Of a stretch of 64,000 nucleotides of DNA, positions 17,632-26,244 are shown one piece after another. The stretch is from the NCBI RefSeq assembly GCF_018449605.1, contig NZ_JAAVUW010000007.1, positions 186,001 through 250,000 on the forward strand, read 5' to 3'. Each line of letters opens with the position of its first letter. The stretch's first letter is position 1. The notes beneath the pieces were generated by a model that saw only the letters and a program-made list of their open reading frames with translations, ran no database searches and was not told the DNA's origin. Made by a program: the position numbers and the translations under genes. This stretch comes from Luteibacter sp. dw_328 (GTDB lineage Bacteria; Pseudomonadota; Gammaproteobacteria; Xanthomonadales; Rhodanobacteraceae).

Positions 17632-18616
17632 AGTTGCCGTTTTCGGTGCCGGTCGCATCGGCAAGATTCACGCGGGCAATGTCGCCCGCCACCCGGAAGC
17701 GCACCTGCGCTACGTGGTGGACGTGCACGCGCCGTCGGCGCAGGAACTTGCGGACAAGCATGGCGCGAAGGTCGCCACGGTGGACGAGGCCCTCAATGAT
17801 CCCGCCGTCGGCGCGGTCGTGATCGGCTCCAGCACGGATACGCATGCGGACCTGATCCATCGCGCCGCCGCCGCAGGCAAGGCGATTTTCTGCGAGAAGC
17901 CGGTCGACCTGGACGTCGAGCGCGCGCGCTCCTGCCAGGCCGCCGTCGAGAAAGCCGGTGTGGTCTGCATGATCGCGTTCCAGCGTCGTTTCGATCCGAC
18001 CTTCTCCGCGTTGAAGAAGCGCCTGGAAGAGGGTGAGATCGGCACACCGGAGCTGCTCGTCGTGACCAGTCGCGATCCGGGTGCACCGCCGGTCAGCTAC
18101 ATCAAGAGCTCGGGTGGCATCTTCAAGGACATGCTGATCCACGATTTCGACATCTTCCGCTGGATCCTCGACGACGAGGCCGTCAGCGTGCATGCCACCG
18201 GCAGCTGCCTCACCGACCCGGCGATCGAAGCCGCGGGCGACATCGATACCACCGCCGTCACCATCCGCACGAAGAAGGGCCGGCTCTGCCAGATCAATAC
18301 CTCGCGTCGCGCCGCTTACGGTTACGACCAGCGCTTCGAAGTGCTCGGCAGCAAGGGCATGCTGCAGGCCGGCAATGTGTCGCCTACCCAGGTGGTTTCG
18401 CACACGGCGAAGAACATCGCCCATGACCTCCCCGAGCATTTCTTCCTCGAGCGCTATCGCGAGGCGTATGCCGCGGAAATCGCCCATTTCTTCGACGCGC
18501 TTGCCGCAGGCACGCCAGTGCGGACTACGATCGCCGATGGCATCAAGGCGCTGGAACTGGCCGAAGCCGCCGCACGTTCCTGGCGTGAAGGCCAGGCCGT
18601 GGCCGTGAACATCTGA
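17624..18616 (+). CDS. iolG: myo-Inositol 2-dehydrogenase IolG
   Basis: A 330-aa Gfo/Idh/MocA oxidoreductase, the first catabolic step (inositol + NAD to scyllo-inosose). The N-terminal Rossmann motif is VFGAGRIGKIHAGNV; the conserved catalytic Lys lies in FCEKPVDLD; the second-domain motif is DMLIHDFDIFRWIL with the catalytic Asp/His pair. The remainder forms the alpha/beta sheet dimer domain. The start ATG at 17624 follows GAGGAG and overlaps the regulator gene by 8 bp, so synthesis of both is coupled. Confidence 0.92.
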   Translation: MIEVAVFGAGRIGKIHAGNVARHPEAHLRYVVDVHAPSAQELADKHGAKVATVDEALNDPAVGAVVIGSSTDTHADLIHRAAAAGKAIFCEKPVDLDVERARSCQAAVEKAGVVCMIAFQRRFDPTFSALKKRLEEGEIGTPELLVVTSRDPGAPPVSYIKSSGGIFKDMLIHDFDIFRWILDDEAVSVHATGSCLTDPAIEAAGDIDTTAVTIRTKKGRLCQINTSRRAAYGYDQRFEVLGSKGMLQAGNVSPTQVVSHTAKNIAHDLPEHFFLERYREAYAAEIAHFFDALAAGTPVRTTIADGIKALELAEAAARSWREGQAVAVNI

Positions 18617-18630
18617 GGGGAGCATCCGAG

Positions 18631-19647
18631 ATGACTTCCCTTCGCATCGGTCTGGCCGGCCTCGGTCGGCTTGGCCAGCGTTACGCTGAAAATCTCGCCC
18701 GCGCCGTGCCGCGGGCGGAGCTGGCGGCGGTATGCAGTCCCGTCGAGAGTGAGCGTGCCTGGGCACGCGACACGCTTGGCGTGTCCACCATCTATAACGG
18801 CTACGAGGAGATGCTCGCCGATCCCTCGCTCGACGCGATCTTCCTGGTCACGCCAACCTCGTTGCATGCCTCACAGATCGAGCAAGCACTGGACGCGGGC
18901 AAGCATGTGTTCTGCGAGAAGCCCTTGTCGCTCGAGCTGGAGGACTGCCGGCGTGCTGCCGCGCACGCGGCGAAGGCGGGTAAGCGCGCCATGGTGGGGT
19001 TCGTCCGTCGTTTCGACGAAAGCTACCAGCACGCATTCCAGCACATCGAGGCGGGTGGTATCGGCCGTCCCTTCCTGGTCTATTCGCAGACCACCGATCT
19101 GGCCGATCCGAGCGGAGCGTTCCTGAAGTTCGCGCCGACCAGCGGCGGCATTTTTCTCGATTGCAGCGTGCACGACGTGGATCTGGCGCGCTGGTTGCTC
19201 GGCCGTCCGAAGGCGAAGAAAGTGTATTCGGCCGGCACGGTGGCGATGTATCCGCCACTGGAAGCGATGGGTGACGTGGACAACGGCATCGCCATCGTGG
19301 AGTTCGAAGGTGGCCGCATGGCGATGTTCTACGCCTCGCGGACGCAGGCGCATGGGCACGACACGCATACCGACATCACGGGCACGGCGGGGCGCTTGAG
19401 CGTGGGTCGCAATCCCCGTGCGGACCGTGTCGAGATTGCCGATGCGAATGGTGTGCGTAATACGGTCGTGCCGTCGTTCTATGAGCGGTTTGCACCGGCG
19501 TTCGTGACTCAGGCGAAGCATTTCGTGGATGCGGTGCTGGATGACACGCCGTTCGACCTGACCATGGATGATGCGGTCGAGGCGACGCGGATTGCGATTG
19601 CGTTGCGGGAGTCGTTGCAGAGCGGGCAGCCGGTTTTGTTGGACTGA
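18631..19647 (+). CDS. Second Gfo/Idh/MocA oxidoreductase (inositol dehydrogenase-like)
   Basis: A 338-aa NAD(P)-dependent dehydrogenase of the same family as iolG, 14 bp downstream. Motifs: GLAGLGRLGQRYAENLA (Rossmann), FCEKPLSLE (catalytic Lys), DCSVHDVDLARWLLG. It differs enough from iolG to suggest another stereoisomer or substrate, for example scyllo- or D-chiro-inositol, or a keto-inositol epimerisation pair. The specificity is inference from context. It is last in the plus-strand operon and is followed by an inverted REP-like pair. Confidence 0.88.
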   Translation: MTSLRIGLAGLGRLGQRYAENLARAVPRAELAAVCSPVESERAWARDTLGVSTIYNGYEEMLADPSLDAIFLVTPTSLHASQIEQALDAGKHVFCEKPLSLELEDCRRAAAHAAKAGKRAMVGFVRRFDESYQHAFQHIEAGGIGRPFLVYSQTTDLADPSGAFLKFAPTSGGIFLDCSVHDVDLARWLLGRPKAKKVYSAGTVAMYPPLEAMGDVDNGIAIVEFEGGRMAMFYASRTQAHGHDTHTDITGTAGRLSVGRNPRADRVEIADANGVRNTVVPSFYERFAPAFVTQAKHFVDAVLDDTPFDLTMDDAVEATRIAIALRESLQSGQPVLLD

Positions 19648-19661
19648 GGCGGGTTGAAGAG

Positions 19662-19743
19662 CATCGCCGATGAATCGGCTCCCACAGGGTCACGGCTTCC
19701 CTCAGCCCTCGCTCTCTCTGTGGGAGCCGCTTCAGCGGCGATG
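19662..19743. repeat. REP-like pair in reversed arrangement
   Basis: Here the halves point the other way: ATCGGCTCCCACA on the left and TGTGGGAGCCGC on the right, with about 32 bp between. In the other pairs the TGTGGGAGCCG end is outermost. Confidence 0.7.
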
Positions 19744-19820
19744 GGCGATAGGTGCTGGCGGTGATCCCCCATGAAAAACCCTTCATAAACCCACTATGAC
19801 GCACCGCAGCAACGCCACGG

Positions 19821-19826
19821 TATAAT
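19821..19826 (+). promoter_or_regulatory. TATAAT -10 box close to an ATG
   Basis: A consensus TATAAT lies only 9 bp before the ATG of the MFS gene at 19836. If used, transcription would begin within a few bases of the start codon, giving a nearly leaderless mRNA. Confidence 0.4.
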
Positions 19827-19835
19827 GGGCCGGCC

Positions 19836-21068
19836 ATGTCTCTCCCCTCCCTAGTTCCCACCCGCGGCCGGCGCTTCGCCGTGACCGCGCGCATCCTTTC
19901 CTCGGTCGTCTTTTCCTTCGTCTGCTACCTGTGCATCGGCATTCCGCTTGCCGTGCTGCCAGGTTTCGCGCATCTGGACCTCGGCTATTCGACGATCATC
20001 GCCGGCCTGGCCGTGAGTGCGCAGTATCTTGCGACCCTGCTCAGTCGACCTCATGCCGGGCGCATGGCGGATGCGATGGGCCCGAAACGCACCGTGGTCG
20101 CCGGTCTGGTCGTGCTGGCGATTTCCGGCCTGTTCCTGGCACTGGGCGCCATCGTGCCGAAGATGCCGGGGCTGTCGCTTGCCCTGATCCTGCTCAGCCG
20201 GCTCGGTCTTGGTTTCGCCGAAAGCTGGGTCAGCACAGGAGCGATCACGTGGGGCATCGGCGGCATCGGCGGTGAGCACACCGCACGCGTCATCTCCTGG
20301 AATGGCATCGCCACCTACGGCGGTATTGCCGTCGGCGCGCCGCTGGGCGTGATGTTGGCGCGGGACCATGGCTTCATTGCGCTGGGTATCCTCACCTTCG
20401 CGCTGGGTCTCGTAGCGCTGCCCTTCGCGCTGATGAAAGCGCGCGTCGCGCCAAGCCATGGCGAGCGTCTGCCGTTCAAGAGCGTGCTGACTCGCGTCAT
20501 GCCCTATGGCGTGGGACTGGCGCTCGGGTCGATCGGCTTCGGTTCGTTGTCCACCTTCGTGGCGTTGTATTACGCCAGCCGTGACTGGTCCGATGCGGCG
20601 CTTTCCCTCTCGGTGTTTGGTGGCTGCTTCATTGGCATCCGGCTGATCTTCGGTAACGCGATCGACCGCTTCGGCGGCTATCGCGTGGCGATCGTGTCGT
20701 TCCTGGTGGAGTGCCTTGGCCTGATCCTGCTCTGGCTGGGCACGACGCCGCATGCCGCGCTGGCGGGTGCCGCGTTGACGGGTTCGGGTTTTGCCCTGGT
20801 CTTCCCGGCCTTGGGCGTGGAAGCGGTCGGTCGGGTCAGCACGCACAACCGCGGCGCCGCCCTCGGCGCGTATTCGGTCTTCCTGGACGTCGCGCTCGGC
20901 CTGACCGGGCCCGTCGGCGGCTGGATCGCAGGCTTGTACGACTACCCTGCGATCTTCCTGGTCGCGGGCTTCACCTCGCTCGCCGCGGCGATCCTTTCGG
21001 TATCGCTATACATGCGTTTCGGCCGCGATGCGCCGCCGCGCGATCAAAGGGCCGACGCACGGGCATAA
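19836..21068 (+). CDS. MFS transporter (YfcJ/YhhS-like)
   Basis: A 410-aa major facilitator with twelve predicted hydrophobic segments. The first loop carries GRMADAMGPKRTVV, matching the MFS motif A (GxLaDrxGrkr), and the second half has the related GNAIDRFGGYRV. LSRLGLGFAESWVSTGAITWGI resembles the YhhS/YfcJ efflux group. The substrate is unknown. No Shine-Dalgarno is evident; a TATAAT lies just upstream. The position after the inositol operon could hint at sugar or polyol efflux, but the REP pair and own promoter argue for independence. Confidence 0.87.
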   Translation: MSLPSLVPTRGRRFAVTARILSSVVFSFVCYLCIGIPLAVLPGFAHLDLGYSTIIAGLAVSAQYLATLLSRPHAGRMADAMGPKRTVVAGLVVLAISGLFLALGAIVPKMPGLSLALILLSRLGLGFAESWVSTGAITWGIGGIGGEHTARVISWNGIATYGGIAVGAPLGVMLARDHGFIALGILTFALGLVALPFALMKARVAPSHGERLPFKSVLTRVMPYGVGLALGSIGFGSLSTFVALYYASRDWSDAALSLSVFGGCFIGIRLIFGNAIDRFGGYRVAIVSFLVECLGLILLWLGTTPHAALAGAALTGSGFALVFPALGVEAVGRVSTHNRGAALGAYSVFLDVALGLTGPVGGWIAGLYDYPAIFLVAGFTSLAAAILSVSLYMRFGRDAPPRDQRADARA

Positions 21069-21098
21069 TGGCCGCCTGATCCCTTACGAGTTTCCTAC

Positions 21099-21494
21099 AT
21101 GCCGTACGACCGCAGCTGGATGGACTTTGGCGTTCTCGGCGCCCTGGAATCGGGTGGGATCGCCTTGCTCGTCGGCATCATCGTCTACGCGCTGCTCCAC
21201 GCCTTCGCCGGTAAACCCAACGGCTGGAGCGATGGCAAGGAGATTTCCATCGCCTTCGTTCTCGCGGTGGCGATCGGCGGCGGTCAGGACATGTGGGACC
21301 TGCTCTACTTCACCATGGCGCCGCTGCAGTCGTTGACACTCTTGCAGCTGAAGCTCGCCGCCGTGCACGATCCGGATGCCATCGGCCTGCGCGTGTTCTT
21401 CGACATCGTCGGCGCCTTGATCGGCGCGTGCATCGGTTGGGCGATGTTCTCCGGCGGCTTCAAGCGCCTCCTTGCTGGCATGCGCTCTTCGTAA
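21099..21494 (+). CDS. Hypothetical four-helix membrane protein
   Basis: A 131-aa protein with about four hydrophobic helices (GGIALLVGIIVYALLHAFAG, ISIAFVLAVAIGGGQDMWDLLYF, then two near the C-terminus in LRVFFDIVGALIGACIGWAMF). Acidic residues sit inside the second segment (GGGQDMWD). No family was recognised. It is 30 bp downstream of the MFS gene on the same strand and may be co-transcribed. Confidence 0.7.
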   Translation: MPYDRSWMDFGVLGALESGGIALLVGIIVYALLHAFAGKPNGWSDGKEISIAFVLAVAIGGGQDMWDLLYFTMAPLQSLTLLQLKLAAVHDPDAIGLRVFFDIVGALIGACIGWAMFSGGFKRLLAGMRSS

Positions 21495-21506
21495 CGCGCT
21501 ATTCCC

Positions 21507-21590
21507 TGTGGGAACCGATTCATCGGCGATCCCGCGGCAGCGGGGCCGGGTTATCGCGAGCACCGGATCGCCGATGAATCGGCTCCTACA
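21507..21590. repeat. REP-like inverted pair
   Basis: TGTGGGAACCGATTCATCGGCGA ... ATCGGCTCCTACA around a CCCGCGGCAGCGGGG palindrome, in the convergent gap before the esterase gene. Confidence 0.78.
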
Positions 21591-21600
21591 GAAAGTATCC

Positions 21601-22365
21601 TCAGGTTCTGTGGCTGAACATCCAGTCCCACAGGTCGGGCGTCGCATAGGCCTTTTCCCACGAGCCGTGATTCACGCCGGGGAATTCGGTGTATTTCACG
21701 ACGGCGTGGCGCTCGATCAGCGCCGCGTTCATTCGGCGCGACTGTTCGGTCGGCACCACGTTGTCGTCGCCACCGTGGAAGATCCACACCGGCAGCTTGC
21801 CGATCTTCTTCGCCACCCAGGCATACGCATCGTCGCCCTTGGGTACGCCGTGCACGTAAAGGTTGCGACCGTCGCCCGGGAGCGGTTCGACGCCACCGCA
21901 GATCATGGCCGCGGCGGCGAACATGCCCGGGTGATCGGCAGCGATCTGCCACGAGCCGAAACCGCCCATGGACAAGCCGGTGAGGTACAGGCGTTTACGG
22001 TCGCCGTGGAATTCCTTCACGGTTTTCTCGAGCGCGGCCAGGGCCATGTCGGCATCGGCCTTGTCGGTCCACTCGGTATCGTTCGGCGCCTGCGGAATCA
22101 CCACGACGGCCGGGAAATCGGTGTGCTGCTTCAACCACGGCGGCAGGCCTTGCGACAGCTGCGCCTGGTTGTCGTTGCCGCGCTCGCCGCTGCCATGCAG
22201 GAACAGGACCACGGCGGGATGCTTGCCTTCCACATCGACGGGAACGAACACCTGGTAGCGGTAGGTCTTGCCATGGACGTCCACGCTGCGTTCGACGAAT
22301 GTCGCGGGGGCGGCGGAAGCGCCGGTGGCGATCATGGCGGTGAGAAAGGCGAGGCTGCGGAGCAT
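21601..22365 (-). CDS. Exported alpha/beta-hydrolase (esterase / PHB-depolymerase-like)
   Basis: A 254-aa secreted serine hydrolase. It has an N-terminal signal peptide (MLRSLAFLTAMIATGASA), the oxyanion-hole strand AVVLFLHGSGERG, and the nucleophile elbow LYLTGLSMGGFGSW (GxSxG). The acid is in VWIFHGGDDNVVP and the catalytic His in EFPGVNHGSWEKAY. It resembles the prolyl-oligopeptidase-like/PHB-depolymerase-like group (YbfF/Fes-type folds) that acts on short esters. The gene stands alone between two REP pairs. Confidence 0.85.
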   Translation of the reverse strand: MLRSLAFLTAMIATGASAAPATFVERSVDVHGKTYRYQVFVPVDVEGKHPAVVLFLHGSGERGNDNQAQLSQGLPPWLKQHTDFPAVVVIPQAPNDTEWTDKADADMALAALEKTVKEFHGDRKRLYLTGLSMGGFGSWQIAADHPGMFAAAAMICGGVEPLPGDGRNLYVHGVPKGDDAYAWVAKKIGKLPVWIFHGGDDNVVPTEQSRRMNAALIERHAVVKYTEFPGVNHGSWEKAYATPDLWDWMFSHRT

Positions 22366-22389
22366 GTCGGTTCCCTAAGCTGGTTTTTT

Positions 22390-22472
22390 TGTAGGAGCCG
22401 ATTCATCGGCGATCCCGCGGCAGCGGGCAACGTTCTCGCGAGCACCCTATCGCCGATAAATCGGCTCCTACA
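22390..22472. repeat. REP-like inverted pair
   Basis: Begins TGTAGGAGCCGATTCATCGG, ends CCGATAAATCGGCTCCTACA, with a CCCGCGGCAGCGGG core, near-identical in layout to 3056-3138. Confidence 0.8.
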
Positions 22473-22484
22473 AAGGCGCCCATA

Positions 22485-23906
22485 TCAAAGGACGGGGTCG
22501 AAGAGGCGTGCCACGTGCAGCGCCACGCGTTGCAGGTAGGTCAGTCGATCGTAGTCGTTCTGGTTGACCTCTTCGGACTGAGCGAAGTCGTGGGTCAGCA
22601 TCGCTTCTACCTCGCCGGCAAACGTCTCGTCCACGTTCAACGCCGTGATCTCGAAGTTCAGGCGGAAGCTTCGGTTGTCCATGTTCATGCTGCCGACGAC
22701 GGCGGTGTCGTCGTCCACCAGCATCACTTTCTGGTGGATGAAGCCGGGCTGGTAACGGAACATGCGGATGCCAGCCAGGGTGGCTTCGTGGGCATAGAGC
22801 GTGGAGGCCATGAACACGGTGCGATGGTCGGGACGGCAGGGAATGAGGATGCGCACGTCCACGCCGCGAAACACGGCCAGACGCAGCGCGCCGAACACGG
22901 CCTGGTCGGGCACGAAGTAGGGCGTGGTAATCCATACGCGGTGCTTCGCCGCATGGATGGCCTGGGTGAAAAACAGCGAGCAGCTTTCCTGGCGGTCGGC
23001 CGGGCCGGTCGCGACGATCATCGTATTGGCGCGGCCGCAGCGCTCCGGCGGCGGTGACGACGGCGGCCGTTCACCGGTGACCCAGTACCAGTCTTCGGCG
23101 AAGACGCGTTGCAGGTCGGCGACGGCGGGGCCTTCGATTTCCATGTGCGTATCGCGCCACGGCGACAGCGGCGGCTTCGAGCCCAGGTATTCGTCGCCCG
23201 CATTCAGGCCACCGACAAAACCGCGCACGCCATCGACGACGAGCACCTTGCGGTGATTGCGGAAATTCAGCTGGAATCGGTTGCGCCAGCGTCGCGTCGC
23301 GAAGCGGTGTGCGTTCACGCCTCCGCTGCGCAAGGCCTCGATATAGCTGGAGGGGAGATCGTGGCTGCCGATGCCGTCGTAGAGCAGGCAGACTTCTACG
23401 CCGGCGGCCGCCCGCTCTAGCAGGGCATCGCGCAGGCGTCGACCCAGCACGTCGTCGTGGATGATGAAGAACTGCACCAGGACGTAATGTTCCGCGCGTG
23501 CGATGGCGGCGAACATGGCCTTGAAGGCGGCCTCGCCATCGATGTGCAGCGCCAGCCCGTTGCCGCCGTGCATCGCCGTCTTCAGCATGCGGCCGATGGC
23601 GTCATATCGCTCATCGCCCACGGGGGTGGTCACCGGAAGCAGGCCTGGCCGCGCCGAGAGTTCGGCTTCCTCGTGGAGCATGAAGAAGCGTGCCTGGCGC
23701 TGGCGGTGCAGGTCGACGTAGCCGCCAAAGTGGCTGGCGCCCAGGAAGAAGTAGGGGACGAGGGTCACGTAGGGCAGGAAGACCAGCCCAAGCACCCATG
23801 CGAAGGCCCCTTGCGCCGTGCGTGTATGCATCACGGCATGCATGCCAGCGAAGATCCCCGCGACATGCAGGGCCAACGCGGCGATCGCGATCATTGACGT
23901 GATCAT
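22485..23906 (-). CDS. cls: Cardiolipin synthase
   Basis: A 473-aa phospholipase-D superfamily enzyme joining two phosphatidylglycerol molecules (or a related pair) into cardiolipin at the inner membrane. Two N-terminal membrane helices (MITSMIAIAALALHVAGIFAG; AFAWVLGLVFLPYVTLVPYFF) precede two HKD motifs: NHRKVLVVDGVRGFVGGLN and IHQKVMLVDDDTAVVGSMNMDNRSF. The length matches ClsA (~480 aa). The ATG at 23906 is chosen because it opens the first membrane helix; the longer frame adds a hydrophilic leader. Confidence 0.93.
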   Translation of the reverse strand: MITSMIAIAALALHVAGIFAGMHAVMHTRTAQGAFAWVLGLVFLPYVTLVPYFFLGASHFGGYVDLHRQRQARFFMLHEEAELSARPGLLPVTTPVGDERYDAIGRMLKTAMHGGNGLALHIDGEAAFKAMFAAIARAEHYVLVQFFIIHDDVLGRRLRDALLERAAAGVEVCLLYDGIGSHDLPSSYIEALRSGGVNAHRFATRRWRNRFQLNFRNHRKVLVVDGVRGFVGGLNAGDEYLGSKPPLSPWRDTHMEIEGPAVADLQRVFAEDWYWVTGERPPSSPPPERCGRANTMIVATGPADRQESCSLFFTQAIHAAKHRVWITTPYFVPDQAVFGALRLAVFRGVDVRILIPCRPDHRTVFMASTLYAHEATLAGIRMFRYQPGFIHQKVMLVDDDTAVVGSMNMDNRSFRLNFEITALNVDETFAGEVEAMLTHDFAQSEEVNQNDYDRLTYLQRVALHVARLFDPVL

Positions 23907-24022
23907 GGGCTTCCGACCCCGATCTTCAATCCTGCGGCAAGAGTCTTTGTCGCGTGCGGGTGTATGTGCATAAGGGCCTGGGGCGGACAATCCACGTTAT
24001 CGCTTTCCAACGAGCCTAACGC

Positions 24023-25210
24023 ATGAACCCCTCTCCGTCCCGCCTGCCCCTGCTGGCACTGGCCGTAGCCGCCTTCGCGATCGGTACCACCGAGTTCGTG
24101 ATCATGGGGCTACTGCCGGAAGTCGCTACCGACCTGAAGGTGAGTATTCCCTCCGCTGGCATGCTTGTCTCCGGTTACGCCCTGGGCGTGGCCGTTGGCG
24201 CGCCGCTGCTTGCCGCGTTCACCGCGAAGATGGAGCGCAAACACGCCCTCTTGCTGCTGATGGGCCTGTTCATCCTCGGCAATGCCCTGTGCGCCATCGC
24301 GCCGAACTACGACGTGCTGATGGTGGCGCGCGTGGTGGCCGCCTTCTGTCACGGCTCGTTCTTCGGCATCGGCGCCGTCGTCGCCGCACACCTGGTGCCA
24401 GCCAACCAGCGCGCTCGTGCCATCGCCCTGATGTTTGCCGGACTTACGCTGGCTAACGTGCTTGGCGTGCCCTTCGGTACGTTCCTTGGTCAGTGGGCTG
24501 GCTGGCGCTCCACGTTCTGGGCGGTGACGGCGCTGGGCGTGATCGCCGCGCTGGGTGTGGCCCGCTTCGTTCCCTCGCTGCCCAACCTCAAGGCGCCGGA
24601 CATGCGTCGCGAGTTGCGCGTGCTGCGCGAGCCGCAGGCCCTGATCGCCCTGGGCATGACAGTGCTGGGCTTCGGCGGCGTGTTCACCGTGTTCACTTAC
24701 ATCGCGCCGATCCTGCAGGAGCAGTCGCATGTCAGCCCCCACTGGACCGGTGCCGTGCTCGTTCTGTTCGGCCTCGGCACCACCATCGGCAACATGCTCG
24801 GCGGCCGCCTGGCCGACTGGAAGCTGATGCCCTCGCTGATGGGGATCCTGGTGGTGCTTACCGCGCTTCTGGTCGCGTTTGCCTGGACGATGCATTCGAC
24901 CGTCGCGTCCATCGTCACCGTGTTCCTCTGGGGCATTGCTGCGTTTGCCACGATCGCGCCGTTGCAGTCCCGTGTGGTGCATGTCGCGGGCGATGCGCCA
25001 AACCTGGCGTCCACCTTGAACATCGCCGCTTTCAATCTGGGCAACGCTGGCGGCGCGTGGCTGGGTGGCGCGGTGCTCGCGGCCGGTTATTCGATGCCGA
25101 TGGTGAGCCTGACCGGCGCCGGCGTCACCGTGGCCGGCCTGCTTGCTACGATGGCCAGCGTTGCGCTCGAACGCCGCCGTCCCGTGACCGCGGTGGCCGA
25201 AGGCGCCTGA
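24023..25210 (+). CDS. MFS sugar-efflux-type transporter (AraJ/YdhP-like)
   Basis: A 395-aa major facilitator with the DHA1 sugar-efflux signature AIGTTEFVIMGLLPEVATDL in helix 1, SGYALGVAVGAPLLAAFTAKMERK for motif A, and RVVAAFCHGSFFGIGAVVAAHLVP, which is characteristic of AraJ/YdhP/NepI transporters. It is followed 16 bp later by a quinone-oxidoreductase-like gene, so the two likely form an operon. The substrate is unknown (sugars, nucleosides or drugs in the family). Confidence 0.9.
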   Translation: MNPSPSRLPLLALAVAAFAIGTTEFVIMGLLPEVATDLKVSIPSAGMLVSGYALGVAVGAPLLAAFTAKMERKHALLLLMGLFILGNALCAIAPNYDVLMVARVVAAFCHGSFFGIGAVVAAHLVPANQRARAIALMFAGLTLANVLGVPFGTFLGQWAGWRSTFWAVTALGVIAALGVARFVPSLPNLKAPDMRRELRVLREPQALIALGMTVLGFGGVFTVFTYIAPILQEQSHVSPHWTGAVLVLFGLGTTIGNMLGGRLADWKLMPSLMGILVVLTALLVAFAWTMHSTVASIVTVFLWGIAAFATIAPLQSRVVHVAGDAPNLASTLNIAAFNLGNAGGAWLGGAVLAAGYSMPMVSLTGAGVTVAGLLATMASVALERRRPVTAVAEGA

Positions 25211-25226
25211 CTTCCAGGAGAGCTCC

Positions 25227-26243
25227 ATGAAAGCCGTCGTCTATCGCACCCCGCTTCCCGTGACCGATCCGCAGAGCCTGCTCGATGTCGAGCTGACCAC
25301 GCCCGAGGCGAGGGGGCGCGACCTGCTGGTGAAGGTCGAGGCCATCTCGGTCAATCCGGTGGACACCAAGATCCGCAAGAACACCGATCCGGAAGGTACC
25401 GACAAGGTGCTCGGCTGGGACGCCGCAGGCACCGTGGTCGCGGTTGGCCCGGAAGTGCGGCGCTTCAAGGTCGGCGACGCCGTGTGGTACGCCGGCGCGC
25501 TCGACCGGCCGGGTGCCAACAGCGAGTTCCACGTGATCGACGAACGTCTCGTCGGCCGTAAGCCGTCCACGCTGAGCATGGCCGAAGCCGCGGCCCTGCC
25601 GCTCACCGCCGTGACCGCGTGGGAGCTGATGTTCGAGCGCATGGGCATTGCACACGGCACGCCGGGTCGTCCTGCCACGTTGTTGGTGGTCGGTGCGGCG
25701 GGTGGTGTCGGTTCCATCGCCGTGCAGCTCGCGCGCCGGCTCACGGGCCTCACCATCATCGGTACGGCGTCGCGCCCTGAAACGCGTGAATGGGTCCAGG
25801 CAATGGGCGCACACCACGTGGTGGACCACTCGAAGTCACTGGTCGATGAAGTGAGGGCGGTGGCGCCGGAGGGTGTCGACTACGTACTCGGCCTGACGCG
25901 CACCGAAGAGCATTTCCCGGCACTGGTCGAGCTGCTCAAGCCGCACGGCAAGTTCGGCCTGATCGACGACCCCGCCGAGCCGATCGACATCCGCCTGATG
26001 AAGCGCAAGAGCCTGTCGTTGCACTGGGAGCTCATGTACACGCGCTCGCTGTTCCACACCGAGGACATGGCCGAGCAGGGCCGGATCCTCGACGAGGTGG
26101 CGAACCTCGTCGATGCGGGCGTGATCAGGACGACGATGCGCGAGAACGTGGGTGCCATCAACGCGGCCAACCTGCGCAAGGCGCACGCCATGCTCGAGAG
26201 CGGCAAGACCATCGGCAAGGTCGTTCTCGCGGGCTTTTCCTGA
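25227..26243 (+). CDS. Zinc-type alcohol dehydrogenase-like / quinone oxidoreductase family protein
   Basis: A 338-aa medium-chain dehydrogenase/reductase with a GroES-like N-terminus (VKVEAISVNPVDTKIR, VLGWDAAGTVVAVGPEV) and a nucleotide-binding VVGAAGGVGSIAVQLARRL motif. The absence of the structural-zinc Cys cluster places it in the zinc-independent ZADH2/quinone-oxidoreductase branch that reduces quinones or enals with NADPH. SD AGGAGAG precedes the ATG at 25227. Confidence 0.9.
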   Translation: MKAVVYRTPLPVTDPQSLLDVELTTPEARGRDLLVKVEAISVNPVDTKIRKNTDPEGTDKVLGWDAAGTVVAVGPEVRRFKVGDAVWYAGALDRPGANSEFHVIDERLVGRKPSTLSMAEAAALPLTAVTAWELMFERMGIAHGTPGRPATLLVVGAAGGVGSIAVQLARRLTGLTIIGTASRPETREWVQAMGAHHVVDHSKSLVDEVRAVAPEGVDYVLGLTRTEEHFPALVELLKPHGKFGLIDDPAEPIDIRLMKRKSLSLHWELMYTRSLFHTEDMAEQGRILDEVANLVDAGVIRTTMRENVGAINAANLRKAHAMLESGKTIGKVVLAGFS

Positions 26244-26244
26244 C

